A stretch of DNA of 64,000 nucleotides, taken from Rhizobium freirei PRF 81 (GTDB lineage: Bacteria; Pseudomonadota; Alphaproteobacteria; Rhizobiales; Rhizobiaceae). Of this stretch, positions 56,326 to 64,000 are shown piece by piece. The first letter of the stretch is position 1. Each line of letters starts with the position of its first letter. Where the stretch lies: the NCBI RefSeq assembly GCF_000359745.1, contig NZ_AQHN01000055.1, positions 186,001 to 250,000 on the forward strand, read 5' to 3'. The translations under genes were made by a program, and so were the position numbers. The notes below the pieces were generated by a model. It was not told the origin of the DNA and did no database searches. It saw only the letters and a list, made by a program, of their open reading frames with translations.

Positions 56326-56530
56326 GAGAACCTCCCATGTAGACAGGCTGTTCGGCCTCAAGCTCGGAACCGAGCGTCTCGGCCGGCGTCACGGTTGCGT
56401 TGCAGCCTTCACAATGCAGCTCGATGACTTCGGCAATCGACAAGGCCCGATGACACGCCGGGCAACCCCAGAAATGGTCGAAACCACCTGCTTGGACCTC
56501 CAATCTCCTGCCTCGCTTATTCGCAATCAT
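56318..56530 (-). CDS. Phage small zinc-ribbon-like protein, 70 residues
   Basis: Two CxxC pairs (WGCPACHRA and LHCEGCNATV) are spaced 15 residues apart, the layout of a treble-clef or zinc ribbon. It is the first gene of the minus-strand early operon, next to the operators at 56631-56674, so it is a likely direct target of the repressor; it could itself be regulatory. Confidence 0.6.
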   Translation of the reverse strand: MIANKRGRRLEVQAGGFDHFWGCPACHRALSIAEVIELHCEGCNATVTPAETLGSELEAEQPVYMGGSHD

Positions 56531-56630
56531 GCCACCACCCTTCCAAATTCACCGCCCAACGAACGTCGGACGAGCCTTCATGCCGGCGCCGCAGCGAAAT
56601 ACGCTTCGAGCACCTTGATAAACACCAATT

Positions 56631-56674
56631 ATGTTGATAATACTATTCGTGTCAACATGATTTATGTTGATAAT
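56631..56674. promoter_or_regulatory. Left repressor operators
   Basis: ATGTTGATAAT occurs at 56631 and 56664, and TCAACATgatttATGTTGA at 56652-56670 is a perfect palindrome with a 5-bp spacer. Pairing of 56631 with 56652 gives a second, longer ATGTTGA...TCAACAT palindrome. They lie between the early operon and the repressor gene. Confidence 0.8.
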
Positions 56675-56691
56675 TTTGCGAGGGTCGGAAA

Positions 56692-57480
56692 ATGCAAAAA
56701 TCAATGGGCGAACGACTGAGGGCGGCGCGCGAAGCCGCAAATTATCCATCGGCAACGAAAGCGGCGGAAGCGCTCGGGGTGAGCCTCTCCACCTATCGTG
56801 CCCACGAAAACGGCCAGAACGAGTTCAGCGCCGAGATCGCCAATCGCTATGCCAAGAAGTTCGGCACAACGGCTGGCTACCTTCTGACGGGAGAAGGCTC
56901 ACATAAGGTGGCGCGCACGATGCCAAACATCGTCACCTCTTTCGATCCGGACGAGCAAGACAACGAGGGATTTGCCGAGGACGGAGGGGAGCTTAGCTAC
57001 AGTCGCGAACATTGGCAGCCGCAGATCGCCGGGGCGACGCCCGAAGTAGATGTCAAGCTTGGCGCCGGCAGTGGTATCGTTGGCGAAGTCATCAACCTTC
57101 CCGTCGGTTCCGGGAATGTTGCCGGGCATAAAATCGTGGCGGAATGGCTCATTCCGACTGGATATCTGCGGAATGAGGCCAAGGCCTCGCCGAACCACAC
57201 CATCATCATGGAAGTGATCGGCGATTCCATGCAGCCAACCTACATGCCCGGCGATCGCGTCATCGTCGACCTCTCGCAGAACCAGATGACGACGGACACC
57301 GTCTATGCCATCAGCGACGGCTACTCCGAGCCGCAGATCAAGCGCCTCCAGCGTGTTCCGTTCAGCCAACCCGGCGAGGTCAAGATCATCTCGGACAACC
57401 CGGCGCTGGAGACTTTCACTGTCGAGCTGGAACGCCTGACGATCATCGGCCGCATTTGCGGACACATTGCCCGCAAATAG
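56692..57480 (+). CDS. LexA/CI-type phage repressor (HTH-XRE plus S24 peptidase)
   Basis: A 262-residue repressor. The N-terminal XRE helix-turn-helix is at residues 6-66 (ATKAAEALGVSLSTYRAHEN). The C-terminal S24 domain has the catalytic serine in EVIGDSMQPTYMPGDRVIVD (Ser179) and a lysine in the SEPQIKRLQR segment (near Lys217). It would hold the prophage silent and be inactivated by RecA-stimulated self-cleavage after DNA damage. Operators with the same sequence lie on both sides of the gene. Codon use is like the host. Confidence 0.9.
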   Translation: MQKSMGERLRAAREAANYPSATKAAEALGVSLSTYRAHENGQNEFSAEIANRYAKKFGTTAGYLLTGEGSHKVARTMPNIVTSFDPDEQDNEGFAEDGGELSYSREHWQPQIAGATPEVDVKLGAGSGIVGEVINLPVGSGNVAGHKIVAEWLIPTGYLRNEAKASPNHTIIMEVIGDSMQPTYMPGDRVIVDLSQNQMTTDTVYAISDGYSEPQIKRLQRVPFSQPGEVKIISDNPALETFTVELERLTIIGRICGHIARK

Positions 57481-57577
57481 GAAATCGGCACCTCGGCAAC
57501 CCGGCTGTCGTGCCAAACCCACGTTCATTGTCAGAACACCGGCTGCCGCAAGCCGAGAACATCTTTGGTGCTCTTTA

Positions 57578-57607
57578 AACATAAATCATGTTGACATAAA
57601 TCGTGTT
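57578..57607. promoter_or_regulatory. Right repressor operators
   Basis: AACATaaatcATGTT at 57578-57592 and ACATaaatcGTGTT at 57594-57606 are adjacent. The 19-bp stretch 57578-57596 is the exact reverse complement of 56650-56668 on the other side of the repressor gene. It precedes the chain of micro-genes at 57650. Confidence 0.8.
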
Positions 57608-57649
57608 TAGTGCCAATTTTCCCAGCAGAGCCATTTGGCACTGGAAGGA

Positions 57650-57739
57650 ATGAGCCCGAGCAAGCCTAAGAAATCTTGCCCGAAGTCAGCGAAACCCGAC
57701 AGAGCCATTAATAGCGATTTGAAGGGAGAAGACTGCTAA
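57650..57739 (+). CDS. Possible micro-gene, 29 residues
   Basis: ATG 57650 follows GGAAGGA, although the spacing is very short. The peptide is strongly basic and lysine-rich (SPSKPKKSCPKSAKPDRA) and ends at TAA 57739, which overlaps the next ATG (TAATG). It may be a leader that couples translation. Real translation is uncertain. Confidence 0.35.
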   Translation: MSPSKPKKSCPKSAKPDRAINSDLKGEDC

Positions 57740-57849
57740 TGCATGCCAAGACCAGTACTGCGACCGAACCCGCGGAAGCGTCTAAAGTGAGCGGATATAA
57801 AACTGGACGTGAAGCGCAATCAGCATCGAACGAAGAGATGGGAAGATAA
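57739..57849 (+). CDS. Possible micro-gene, 36 residues
   Basis: ATG 57739 overlaps the previous stop and its own TAA at 57849 overlaps the next ATG, again as TAATG. The product is polar and Ala/Ser/Glu-rich (ATEPAEASKVSGYKTGREAQ) with no domain. GGGAG lies 13 bases upstream. The paired overlaps argue for a translated chain. Confidence 0.45.
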   Translation: MHAKTSTATEPAEASKVSGYKTGREAQSASNEEMGR

Positions 57850-58232
57850 TGACCCAGATCGCGGCTTTTTCCTGCGAATATTCGTTCGATGAACTCTCCA
57901 TCCGCCTCTGCGACCGCTGGGAAACCGGATTGCTGCTCTATGGCCGCGCCGAATTGACGTCGGCCGGAGCTGACTATGAAGATGAGTTTTATGTTTCGGC
58001 GATCCGGCTGGATGGCGGAGCGCGGCTGGCAAGGCCAAATGCCCAGAGCGCGGCTAGCAACTTCGAGTCGGAATTGTTTCGACGCATAGCCGCTGTCATC
58101 GAAGACGATAGAACGCACCCGGGCCGTCACGCTGCCGAGCTTTTCGCGGATGAGTTGGAGCAATTCAGAGAAGCCGATTGCGATCAAGCCTACAAGATTG
58201 GGCGGGAACGGGTCCTCGAGACCTCTGCATAA
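57849..58232 (+). CDS. Hypothetical protein, 127 residues
   Basis: An acidic protein with alternating strands and helices (LSIRLCDRWETGLLLYGRAE; ADYEDEFYVSAIRL). No family recognised. The start overlaps the preceding micro-gene. It is convergent with the response regulator gene. Whether it belongs to the prophage or the host is unclear. Confidence 0.6.
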   Translation: MTQIAAFSCEYSFDELSIRLCDRWETGLLLYGRAELTSAGADYEDEFYVSAIRLDGGARLARPNAQSAASNFESELFRRIAAVIEDDRTHPGRHAAELFADELEQFREADCDQAYKIGRERVLETSA

Positions 58233-58235
58233 AGC

Positions 58236-58898
58236 CTAGCGCGCCCGAGGCGCTGCGCCGCCGCCCTTCCCGTCACTGGTCGCTTCGGACAATCCGAGGC
58301 TATCTGCCATTCTGATGAGGTCGGCGATGGAGTCCGCCTGCATCTTACGCATGACCTGGCCGCGATGGACCTTCACGGTGATCTCGCTCAAACCGATTTC
58401 GGCAGCGATCTGCTTGTTCAGGAGGCCGCGCGCCACCAATGCCATCACCTCACGCTCGCGCGGCGTCAGCGAGGCGAAATGTTCGTGAAGATTGAGCGCA
58501 GCGGCTTCCTTGTGAAGGCGAGCGCGATCCACATCCAAAGCCTGCCGGATTGCGTCGAGAAGATCCTGTTCCCGAAAGGGTTTTAGAAGAAACTCCACCG
58601 CGCCGGCCTTCATGGCCCGCACGGACATCGGCACATCGCCATGGCCGGTGAGAAAGATGACCGGCGTCAGATAACCAGCCTTCGCAAGCTCATCCTGAAA
58701 ATCGAGACCGCTCGCATCCGGCATTCGGACGTCGAGGACGATGCAGGCCGGGCTGTTCGAACGCTGATGCAAAAGAAAATCGCGCGGCGAGGCGAAGCCC
58801 CGCGTCTCATAGCCGACGGAACGCAGGAGACTATCCAGCCCGTCGCGCACGGATGGATCGTCGTCGATCACATAAACGGCCGGTCGCTGCTCTTGCAT
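58236..58898 (-). CDS. FixJ-type response regulator (REC plus LuxR HTH)
   Basis: A 220-residue transcription factor. The receiver domain has DDD at residues 12-14, the phospho-acceptor Asp56 in IVLDVRMPDASG, Thr in VIFLTGHGDVPMSVRAMKAG and Lys in FLLKPF. The C-terminal LuxR-type HTH is LTPREREVMALVARGLLNKQ, then LSEITVKVHRGQVMRKMQ. It forms a two-component system with the histidine kinase gene just upstream (3-bp gap), which phosphorylates Asp56. Targets unknown. Confidence 0.92.
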   Translation of the reverse strand: MQEQRPAVYVIDDDPSVRDGLDSLLRSVGYETRGFASPRDFLLHQRSNSPACIVLDVRMPDASGLDFQDELAKAGYLTPVIFLTGHGDVPMSVRAMKAGAVEFLLKPFREQDLLDAIRQALDVDRARLHKEAAALNLHEHFASLTPREREVMALVARGLLNKQIAAEIGLSEITVKVHRGQVMRKMQADSIADLIRMADSLGLSEATSDGKGGGAAPRAR

Positions 58899-58901
58899 AT
58901 T

Positions 58902-59966
58902 CTATCCTCTTGCCTTTCCGTTCACTGGCAGGGTGAAGCCAAATACGGTCCCGTGCGGGAAATTCGGTGCCGCATAGACGGCACCACCATGCGCTTCGAT
59001 AATCGACCGGCTGATTGCGAGCCCCATTCCCATGCCATTCGGCTTGGTCGTGTAGAAAGCTTCGAATATCCTGCCGAGCCTGGCCGGCGCCACACCAATA
59101 CCTGTGTCGCGCACGCTGACCGTGATCTTGCTTTCGGCGGCGGCAGCGCTGACGAGCAACTCACGGGCCTCCGCGTCGACATCAGCCAAGGCTTCAATCG
59201 CGTTCATGACAAAATTGAGGACCACCTGTTGAAGCTGCACGCGATCGCCGGAAACGAATGGCAGATCATTCGCCAGCTCGGTGCGAAGAAGGATCTGGTT
59301 CTTCCGGATTTCGCCGCGAACGAGCTCCAGCACATCGCCAATCGCCTCGATCAGATCGAACATATCGCGCGAAGGAGACGACCGCGCGACGAGCTTGCGA
59401 ACACGAGCAATGACATCGCCCGCCCTGTCAGCATCCTTGACGATCCGCTCGATGGCCCGCCGTGCCTCCTCCTGATCGGCAGGCGTAGCCGCAAGCCATC
59501 GAAGCGCGGCATTGCCATTCGCCGTGATCGCCGTGATCGGCTGACTGACTTCATGGGCAATCGATGTGCCAAGCTCGCCGACAATCATCAGGCGCGACAT
59601 CCGCGCAAGTTCGGATTGCGCCTCTCTTGCTCTTGCATCAAACGTCTCGATCCTGATCGCCAGATAGGTCGTGGCACCGATGGCAACCAGGCTGAGAATG
59701 CCGTTGATCAAGCCGGCGTGGGAGGCGCCGTGGCGTGTCAGAAAATAACTCAGCACCGTAAGGACCGCGCAGACAAAGCCGACGACCGCAATCGCTCCGG
59801 TTCGCCCGAAATTGACCGATAGCAGGATCACCGAGACATAGAGAACGGCAAACGCAATCTCCAAATCCGTGATAGTGTCGCCGATAAAGATGAGGCCAGC
59901 AAGAACTGCGATGCCGAGCCAGAGCAAAGGCATATCGAAAAGATATTTCAGAAACTCGCGTCTCAT
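58902..59966 (-). CDS. Membrane sensor histidine kinase
   Basis: A 354-residue kinase; ATG 59966 follows AGGAC, with a longer frame to 60014 unlikely. The N-terminal 105 residues contain three to four membrane helices (LGIAVLAGLIFIGDTITDL onward) without a periplasmic loop, suggesting an in-membrane sensor. The HisKA motif is GELGTSIAHEVSQPITAI, with His138 as phosphorylation site, then the N-box VLNFVMNAIEAL, G-box VRDTGIGV and G2-box GMGMGLAISRSII. It is the FixL-like partner of the FixJ-type regulator but has no PAS or heme domain, so oxygen sensing is unlikely. Confidence 0.9.
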   Translation of the reverse strand: MRREFLKYLFDMPLLWLGIAVLAGLIFIGDTITDLEIAFAVLYVSVILLSVNFGRTGAIAVVGFVCAVLTVLSYFLTRHGASHAGLINGILSLVAIGATTYLAIRIETFDARAREAQSELARMSRLMIVGELGTSIAHEVSQPITAITANGNAALRWLAATPADQEEARRAIERIVKDADRAGDVIARVRKLVARSSPSRDMFDLIEAIGDVLELVRGEIRKNQILLRTELANDLPFVSGDRVQLQQVVLNFVMNAIEALADVDAEARELLVSAAAAESKITVSVRDTGIGVAPARLGRIFEAFYTTKPNGMGMGLAISRSIIEAHGGAVYAAPNFPHGTVFGFTLPVNGKARG

Positions 59967-60081
59967 GCCTATGGTCCTATCAGCGTTTCGGCACGTAGCG
60001 TGCGCGAAAGGCAAACTGCCTCAGCCAACGTGCGAAAACAACCGCAGCCTTCAATCGCCTCATCAGCCTATAGCAATGATT

Positions 60082-60783
60082 TTATTCAACGAGAGCCTCG
60101 GCCCGCCAGCGTGCGGCCGTCACCTGCGGCTCAAGACTGAGCCGGCCGACGATGTGTTCGAGCACGGCATCTTCACGGTGATCGGCGGTAACGATGGCTG
60201 CCACCTCCACCCGGTCGCTATCTTCGATATTGACGCTGTCCAGTTGCTGAAGATGCAGTTTGGCTGAACCGAGCCCCTGAAGCATCAATGCACGAACATG
60301 AGCCTCACCCTCATTCCGGCAAACCGTGGTCACCGTATATCGAACGATAAGCTCCGTGGTTGCTATGGATTGCCGGGCAATCACTTGGATCAAGGGACGC
60401 AGCGCCAGATTGACCAGGATGACGAAGGCCGTCGCAATCAGGGCGTGCAATGGATAGCCAGCACCGGCCACAAGCCCGACAGCAGCGGAGCACCAGAGCG
60501 TCGCGGCGGTATTCAGACCCCGAACATTGAGCCCTTCCTTGAAGATGACGCCGGCTCCAAGAAAGCCGATCCCGGAGACGACTTGCGCCGCCACCCGGGT
60601 CGGGCTGCCATCCCCTGGAAAGAGGCTCGCAAAATTGACGTATATGGCCGCTCCCAAGGCGACGAGCGTATTCGTCCGCAGGCCGGCAAGACGCTGCCGC
60701 CACTGCCGCTCGAAACCGATAATGGCCCCGAACACGAAGGCCGTACCCAGATTGAGAGCGATTTGATCAAGTTCGACGGTCAT
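60082..60783 (-). CDS. MgtC/SapB family inner-membrane protein
   Basis: A 233-residue protein with an N-terminal MgtC domain of five membrane helices: NLGTAFVFGAIIGFERQWRQ, ALGAAIYVN, VVSGIGFLGAGVIFKEGLNV, GLNTAATLWCSAAVGLVAGAG and HALIATAFVIL. A cytoplasmic ACT-like tail follows. MgtC proteins modulate ATP synthase or magnesium-limited growth and virulence. ATG 60783 is chosen; the frame to 60846 adds a weak tail. It is a single gene. Confidence 0.85.
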   Translation of the reverse strand: MTVELDQIALNLGTAFVFGAIIGFERQWRQRLAGLRTNTLVALGAAIYVNFASLFPGDGSPTRVAAQVVSGIGFLGAGVIFKEGLNVRGLNTAATLWCSAAVGLVAGAGYPLHALIATAFVILVNLALRPLIQVIARQSIATTELIVRYTVTTVCRNEGEAHVRALMLQGLGSAKLHLQQLDSVNIEDSDRVEVAAIVTADHREDAVLEHIVGRLSLEPQVTAARWRAEALVE

Positions 60784-61309
60784 GATTGTCGTTCCCGGCA
60801 TAATGATTAAGGAGACGCCGGCGTTGGCTGCGCCGGAGAATGACAAGGCTTTTTCGATTGAGGCACGCTGCCAAGCGAAGCAGCGCGCGCGTCTGGTTCA
60901 CGGAGAGAAAGCCGCGGAAAAACAGCCAAGTAGCCCATCGCATGAGCCAGTGCGCACCCCATAGGAGTGCCCGCATGGCGGCCAGTCCAGCATGATCCTT
61001 CAGGCGCGCCAATCGCGTGCGGACGCACTTCCTTCCACCCAAGTGCCGAGGCTTTCCATTGCCGGGCTTGTTTCGGCTATTCCTGCTGCAAGCCTCCAGA
61101 AAGCGGCCAAGTTCTTCGCTGTCCCTGGGCATGACGATCCATCCCGCAGCCGGAAAGGCCGCGCGAGCGCAGATCGCCAGCTGTGACGATCAGCCGGAAT
61201 CCCCTGCGCTAAGTCCTGCCTTGGCTGCTTATCAAGTTCAAAAATATGATGAGGCCGGTCGCCGCCTCAGCCGGCGGCGGCCCCGCTGCGTAACATTCGA
61301 CAGCGTGTC
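60784..61309. other. Gene-poor region upstream of mgtC-like gene
   Basis: A 526-bp stretch. A minus-strand frame (60767-61132) encodes a basic, tryptophan-rich peptide but lacks a ribosome site and a recognisable family and overlaps the mgtC-type start, so it is not called. Near the right end GTCGCCGCC tcagcc GGCGGCGG at 61259-61279 may be a terminator stem for the ABC operon ending at 61310. Confidence 0.5.
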
Positions 61310-62647
61310 TCAACTCGGGTTCTCCAGCGTGAACAGGTCCGCATTCTCGTCGTAGGCAAAATATTCCGCGTAGCGGGCCCAGTTCGTGACCGCCTTGATG
61401 GTAATATCCGCGTAATCTTCCGACATGTAATCCTCGAGCTCGTCGCGGAACCGCCGCGCCGGGGCGCGATGGGTTGGGCGCTCGTCGAGCACGCGGCGGA
61501 TATGCGCAGCTAGCGGCACATAGGTCGCCAGATGCTGTTCGAAAAGCTTCTTGCGCTCGTCGACATCGCTGTCGGAGAAACGCAGGCCTGCCGCGGTCAG
61601 CTTGATGTCACCCCCTTCGAGATCGGCGAAGCGCAGGAGCTGCAGCGTTTCCGCGACGGGGAAAAGATCATTGATGCCAAGATGCAGATGCGTGGCCAGC
61701 GGCGGCAGGTCGGCCTGACCACGATAAGGCTCGGCGGCAAGCGTCTCGATGAGACCCGACATCAGGTTGGTCGACACCCGAGGCAGTTCCATCGCGATAC
61801 CCGTCCCGGGGAAGAGACCTTCGCGGGTCGGCACTCCGGTCTTCGCCGTCATCCGCGCGTATATGTCTTCGACCAACATGCGAAATGCCGGGTCGAGGCG
61901 GTTGCGCGGCTGCGGCAGATCCACCTTGATTTCAGCGATCACACGACCGGGATTTGATCCGAAGATCAGGATGCGGTCGCACATTAGCACAGCTTCTTCG
62001 ATGTTGTGCGTTACCATCAGAACCGACTCGATCGGCATGCGCCCTTCGCACCACAGGTCGAGAAGGTCCGTACGAAGCGTTTCCGCGGTCAATACGTCGA
62101 GCGCCGAAAAAGGCTCATCCATCAGCAGCACCTTGGGCCGAACAACAAGCGCACGGGCAAGGCCGACACGCTGGCGCATGCCGCCCGACAACTCCTTCGG
62201 ATAGGCGCTTTCGAAGCCGTCGAGACCGATAAGGTCGATGGCGGCCAGCGCGCGCTTGCGGCGCTCCGCCGCAGCGACACCCTGGGCTTCGAGACCAAGT
62301 TCGACATTCTGCAGCACGGTCAGCCACGGGAACAGAGCGAAGCTCTGGAAGACTACGGCAACGTCGGAATTTGGTCCAACCACCGGCCGGCCTTCGAAGG
62401 TGATGTCACCTTTGCTCGGGCGGATCAGACCGGCAATTGCGCGCAGCAGCGTGGACTTGCCCGAGCCGGAGCGACCGAGCAGACCGACGATTTCATTCGG
62501 ATAGAGCTGGAGGTCGACATTGTCGAGCACGACGAGCGAACCCGAAGCGCCTTTGTCGTATGTCTGGCAAACCTGCTTGGCCAGAACCAGCGGTTCGCCC
62601 CTTGCGATATCGGCTTTCTTGGAGACGACAGCGTTTTCCATGTTCAT
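61310..62647 (-). CDS. ABC transporter ATP-binding protein with C-terminal AAA-associated domain
   Basis: A 445-residue subunit of the nitrate/sulfonate/taurine type. The ATPase part has Walker A GRSGSGKSTLLR, Q-loop VFQSFALFPWLTVLQNVELG, signature LSGGMRQRVGLARALVVRP, Walker B VLLMDEPFSALD and H-loop VTHNIEEAVL. The last 160 residues are an AAA-associated (winged-helix) domain, as in NrtC-like proteins, ending MSEDYADITIKAVTNWARYA, and may regulate the transporter. It follows the permease gene by 15 bp in one operon. Confidence 0.88.
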   Translation of the reverse strand: MNMENAVVSKKADIARGEPLVLAKQVCQTYDKGASGSLVVLDNVDLQLYPNEIVGLLGRSGSGKSTLLRAIAGLIRPSKGDITFEGRPVVGPNSDVAVVFQSFALFPWLTVLQNVELGLEAQGVAAAERRKRALAAIDLIGLDGFESAYPKELSGGMRQRVGLARALVVRPKVLLMDEPFSALDVLTAETLRTDLLDLWCEGRMPIESVLMVTHNIEEAVLMCDRILIFGSNPGRVIAEIKVDLPQPRNRLDPAFRMLVEDIYARMTAKTGVPTREGLFPGTGIAMELPRVSTNLMSGLIETLAAEPYRGQADLPPLATHLHLGINDLFPVAETLQLLRFADLEGGDIKLTAAGLRFSDSDVDERKKLFEQHLATYVPLAAHIRRVLDERPTHRAPARRFRDELEDYMSEDYADITIKAVTNWARYAEYFAYDENADLFTLENPS

Positions 62648-62662
62648 TTCTCCGATCTGTGA

Positions 62663-64000
62663 TTAATCGAGACGCAGGCGACGTTCAGCGAAGACGTAGA
62701 GCGGCCGCCAGAGCGTTCTGTTGAAAAGGGTGACGAAGATCGACATGACGGCAATGCCGAGAATGACTCGCGGAAAATCGCCCGCTGCGGTCGCCTTCGC
62801 GATGTATGATCCGAGCCCAAAGGCTTCGAGCTTCGTATCTCCCCAGCTTGCCAGCTCAGCGACGATGCTCGCATTCCAGGAGCCGCCGGAAGCCGTCAGT
62901 GCCCCGGTGACGTAATAGGGGAATATTCCCGGCAGTATCGCGCGGCGCCACCAGGTCCACGAGCGGAGCCGGTAAACCGCCGATGCTTCGCGCAGATCGG
63001 TAGGGAAAGCGCTTGCCCCGGCAATCACGTTGAAAAGAATGTACCACTGCGTACCCAGCACCATCAGCGGCGACAGCCAGATGCTGGGGCTGGCACCCGT
63101 GGCAACGATCGCAATCACCGCAACCGGAAAGAGCACATTTGCAGGAAATGCGGCGAGAAACTGCGCAATCGGCTGAACCCGCTCCGCAACAGCCGGTCGC
63201 AGGCCGATCCAGACACCGAGCGGGACCCAGATCAGGCTTGCGACCGCAATCAGAACCACCACGCGGGCAAGGGTGACGAACCCGCCGGCAAAGGCGATCC
63301 AGACATCGGCCCACGACAGCGTCTGGCTGAGATAGGATGCGATGACCCAGATGCTCCATGCGCCAATGGCGGCGATCAGCGAGAACCAGCAGAAATCGAT
63401 AAGTCCGCTGACAGCACTCTGTTCGCCCCGGCTCTTCGCAATCGCTCTCGGCGCAGACCGGAACCGCAGCAGAAACAATGCGTTCCATACCGCGGCAAAT
63501 GGCGCGGTCACATGCTTCAAAAGGCGTGTGCGGCGGATCAGCGAATAGACCCAGGAACGCGGCTTCTGCTGGCCGGCGGTCTGCTCGAAACGGAACTTGT
63601 CTGCCCAGGCGACGATGGGGCGGAAGAGCAGCTGATCGTAGAGCAGGATCACGATTGCCATCGCGAGCACAGCCCAGCCGACGGAAACGAAATCCTGTTT
63701 GTCGATGGCAAGCGCCAGCCAGGAACCGAGGCCCGGAAGCTGCACGGTGGTATCGCCAACCGTGATCGCCTCCGAAGCGACGACAAAAAACCAACCGCCG
63801 GACATCGACATCATCGTATTCCAAACGAGACCAGGCGCCGCAAAGGGTGCCTCCAGCCGCCAGAAGCGCTGCCAGGCGGACAGGCGGAACCCGCGGCTGA
63901 CTTCATCGAGATCGCGCGGCACCGTCCGTAGCGACTGATAGAAGGAAAAAGCCATGTTCCATGCCTGGCTGGTGAAGATCGCAAAGATCGAAGCGCACTC
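62663..64000 (-). CDS. ABC transporter permease, fused double domain, 5' end outside the window
   Basis: The frame is open from 62663 through the right edge, giving at least 445 residues. It contains two BPD-transporter domains: the first has the coupling loop TVPRDLDEVSRGFRLSAWQR near the window edge, the second DLREASAVYRLRSWTWWRRA near residue 340. About ten membrane helices are visible. Fused permeases with an AAA-associated ATPase are a known nitrate/taurine-like group; the ligand is unknown. The N-terminus and any binding protein lie outside. Confidence 0.85.
   Translation of the reverse strand, partial: ECASIFAIFTSQAWNMAFSFYQSLRTVPRDLDEVSRGFRLSAWQRFWRLEAPFAAPGLVWNTMMSMSGGWFFVVASEAITVGDTTVQLPGLGSWLALAIDKQDFVSVGWAVLAMAIVILLYDQLLFRPIVAWADKFRFEQTAGQQKPRSWVYSLIRRTRLLKHVTAPFAAVWNALFLLRFRSAPRAIAKSRGEQSAVSGLIDFCWFSLIAAIGAWSIWVIASYLSQTLSWADVWIAFAGGFVTLARVVVLIAVASLIWVPLGVWIGLRPAVAERVQPIAQFLAAFPANVLFPVAVIAIVATGASPSIWLSPLMVLGTQWYILFNVIAGASAFPTDLREASAVYRLRSWTWWRRAILPGIFPYYVTGALTASGGSWNASIVAELASWGDTKLEAFGLGSYIAKATAAGDFPRVILGIAVMSIFVTLFNRTLWRPLYVFAERRLRLD

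Larger units (their letters stand above)
29395..57610. mobile_element. Siphovirus-like prophage, no integrase visible
   Basis: The stretch runs from the lysis cassette (29395) to the operators right of the repressor (57607). Contents, right to left: repressor, small early genes, terminase, portal, protease/scaffold, capsid, connectors, tail tube, tail chaperones, tape measure, tail tip, receptor-binding protein, endolysin and holins. The order is that of a lambda/HK97-type phage with a contiguous late module. No integrase, excisionase, replication gene or tRNA-associated attachment repeat is visible, so the exact ends are uncertain and the element may be defective or domesticated. Confidence 0.88.

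Noticed and set aside
60767..61132. Minus-strand 121-codon frame upstream of the mgtC-type gene
   Set aside because: No ribosome site, no family, low-complexity basic sequence, and it overlaps the start of the well-supported gene.

Overview
The window looks like a chromosomal stretch of a Rhizobiaceae alphaproteobacterium (Rhizobium/Agrobacterium type). The evidence is the high-GC coding style, several complete binding-protein-dependent ABC transporters with dedicated regulators, a type-II lumazine synthase behind an FMN riboswitch, and two intergenic repeats with the layout of the Rhizobium-specific intergenic mosaic element (RIME). No rRNA, tRNA or CRISPR array was found.

Layout. 1-5476: the start of a divergent N-formylglutamate amidohydrolase, an RpiR regulator and an iron/spermidine-type ABC importer operon. 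5520-6290: terminator, FMN riboswitch and ribH2. 6298-8598: RIME copy, two VOC proteins, and a tautomerase divergent from a TetR regulator with repeated operator-like boxes between them. 8669-16223: a CUT1 sugar ABC importer with a Gfo/Idh/MocA dehydrogenase, divergent from a BadF-type (amino)sugar kinase and a GntR/UTRA regulator; together these look like an amino-sugar or related sugar utilisation locus. 16343-20119: cobalamin-dependent methionine synthase metH behind a perfect 20-bp palindrome. 20385-28188: AGE-family sugar isomerase, heme-degrading-domain protein, then a surface-polysaccharide group (ATP-grasp, flippase, GumK-like glycosyltransferase, secreted polysaccharide lyase) and small hypothetical genes. 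28265-29242: second RIME copy and a TIM-barrel sugar isomerase/epimerase.

29395-about 57610 is a siphovirus-like prophage. Transcription runs mostly on the minus strand, from a LexA/CI-type repressor at the right end through a few small early genes, terminase, portal, protease/scaffold, capsid, head-tail connectors, tail tube, tail chaperones, tape measure, tail-tip proteins, a large receptor-binding protein and a lysis cassette at the left end. No integrase, excisionase or replication gene is visible. A plus-strand accessory (moron) island interrupts the tail genes at 41872-44207. It holds two paralogous lipoproteins (one frameshifted), a small secreted protein and a REP-associated tyrosine transposase bounded by 20-bp inverted repeats. 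The tail chaperone pair carries a textbook -1 slippery heptamer, the protease gene has an internal ribosome-binding site for a nested scaffold protein, and one early gene is split by an in-frame amber codon. The repressor is bracketed by the same operator sequence in inverted orientation on both sides.

57650-64000: a chain of very small stop/start-overlapping genes, a FixJ-type response regulator with its membrane histidine kinase, an MgtC-family membrane protein, and a nitrate/sulfonate-type ABC transporter whose permease runs off the right edge.
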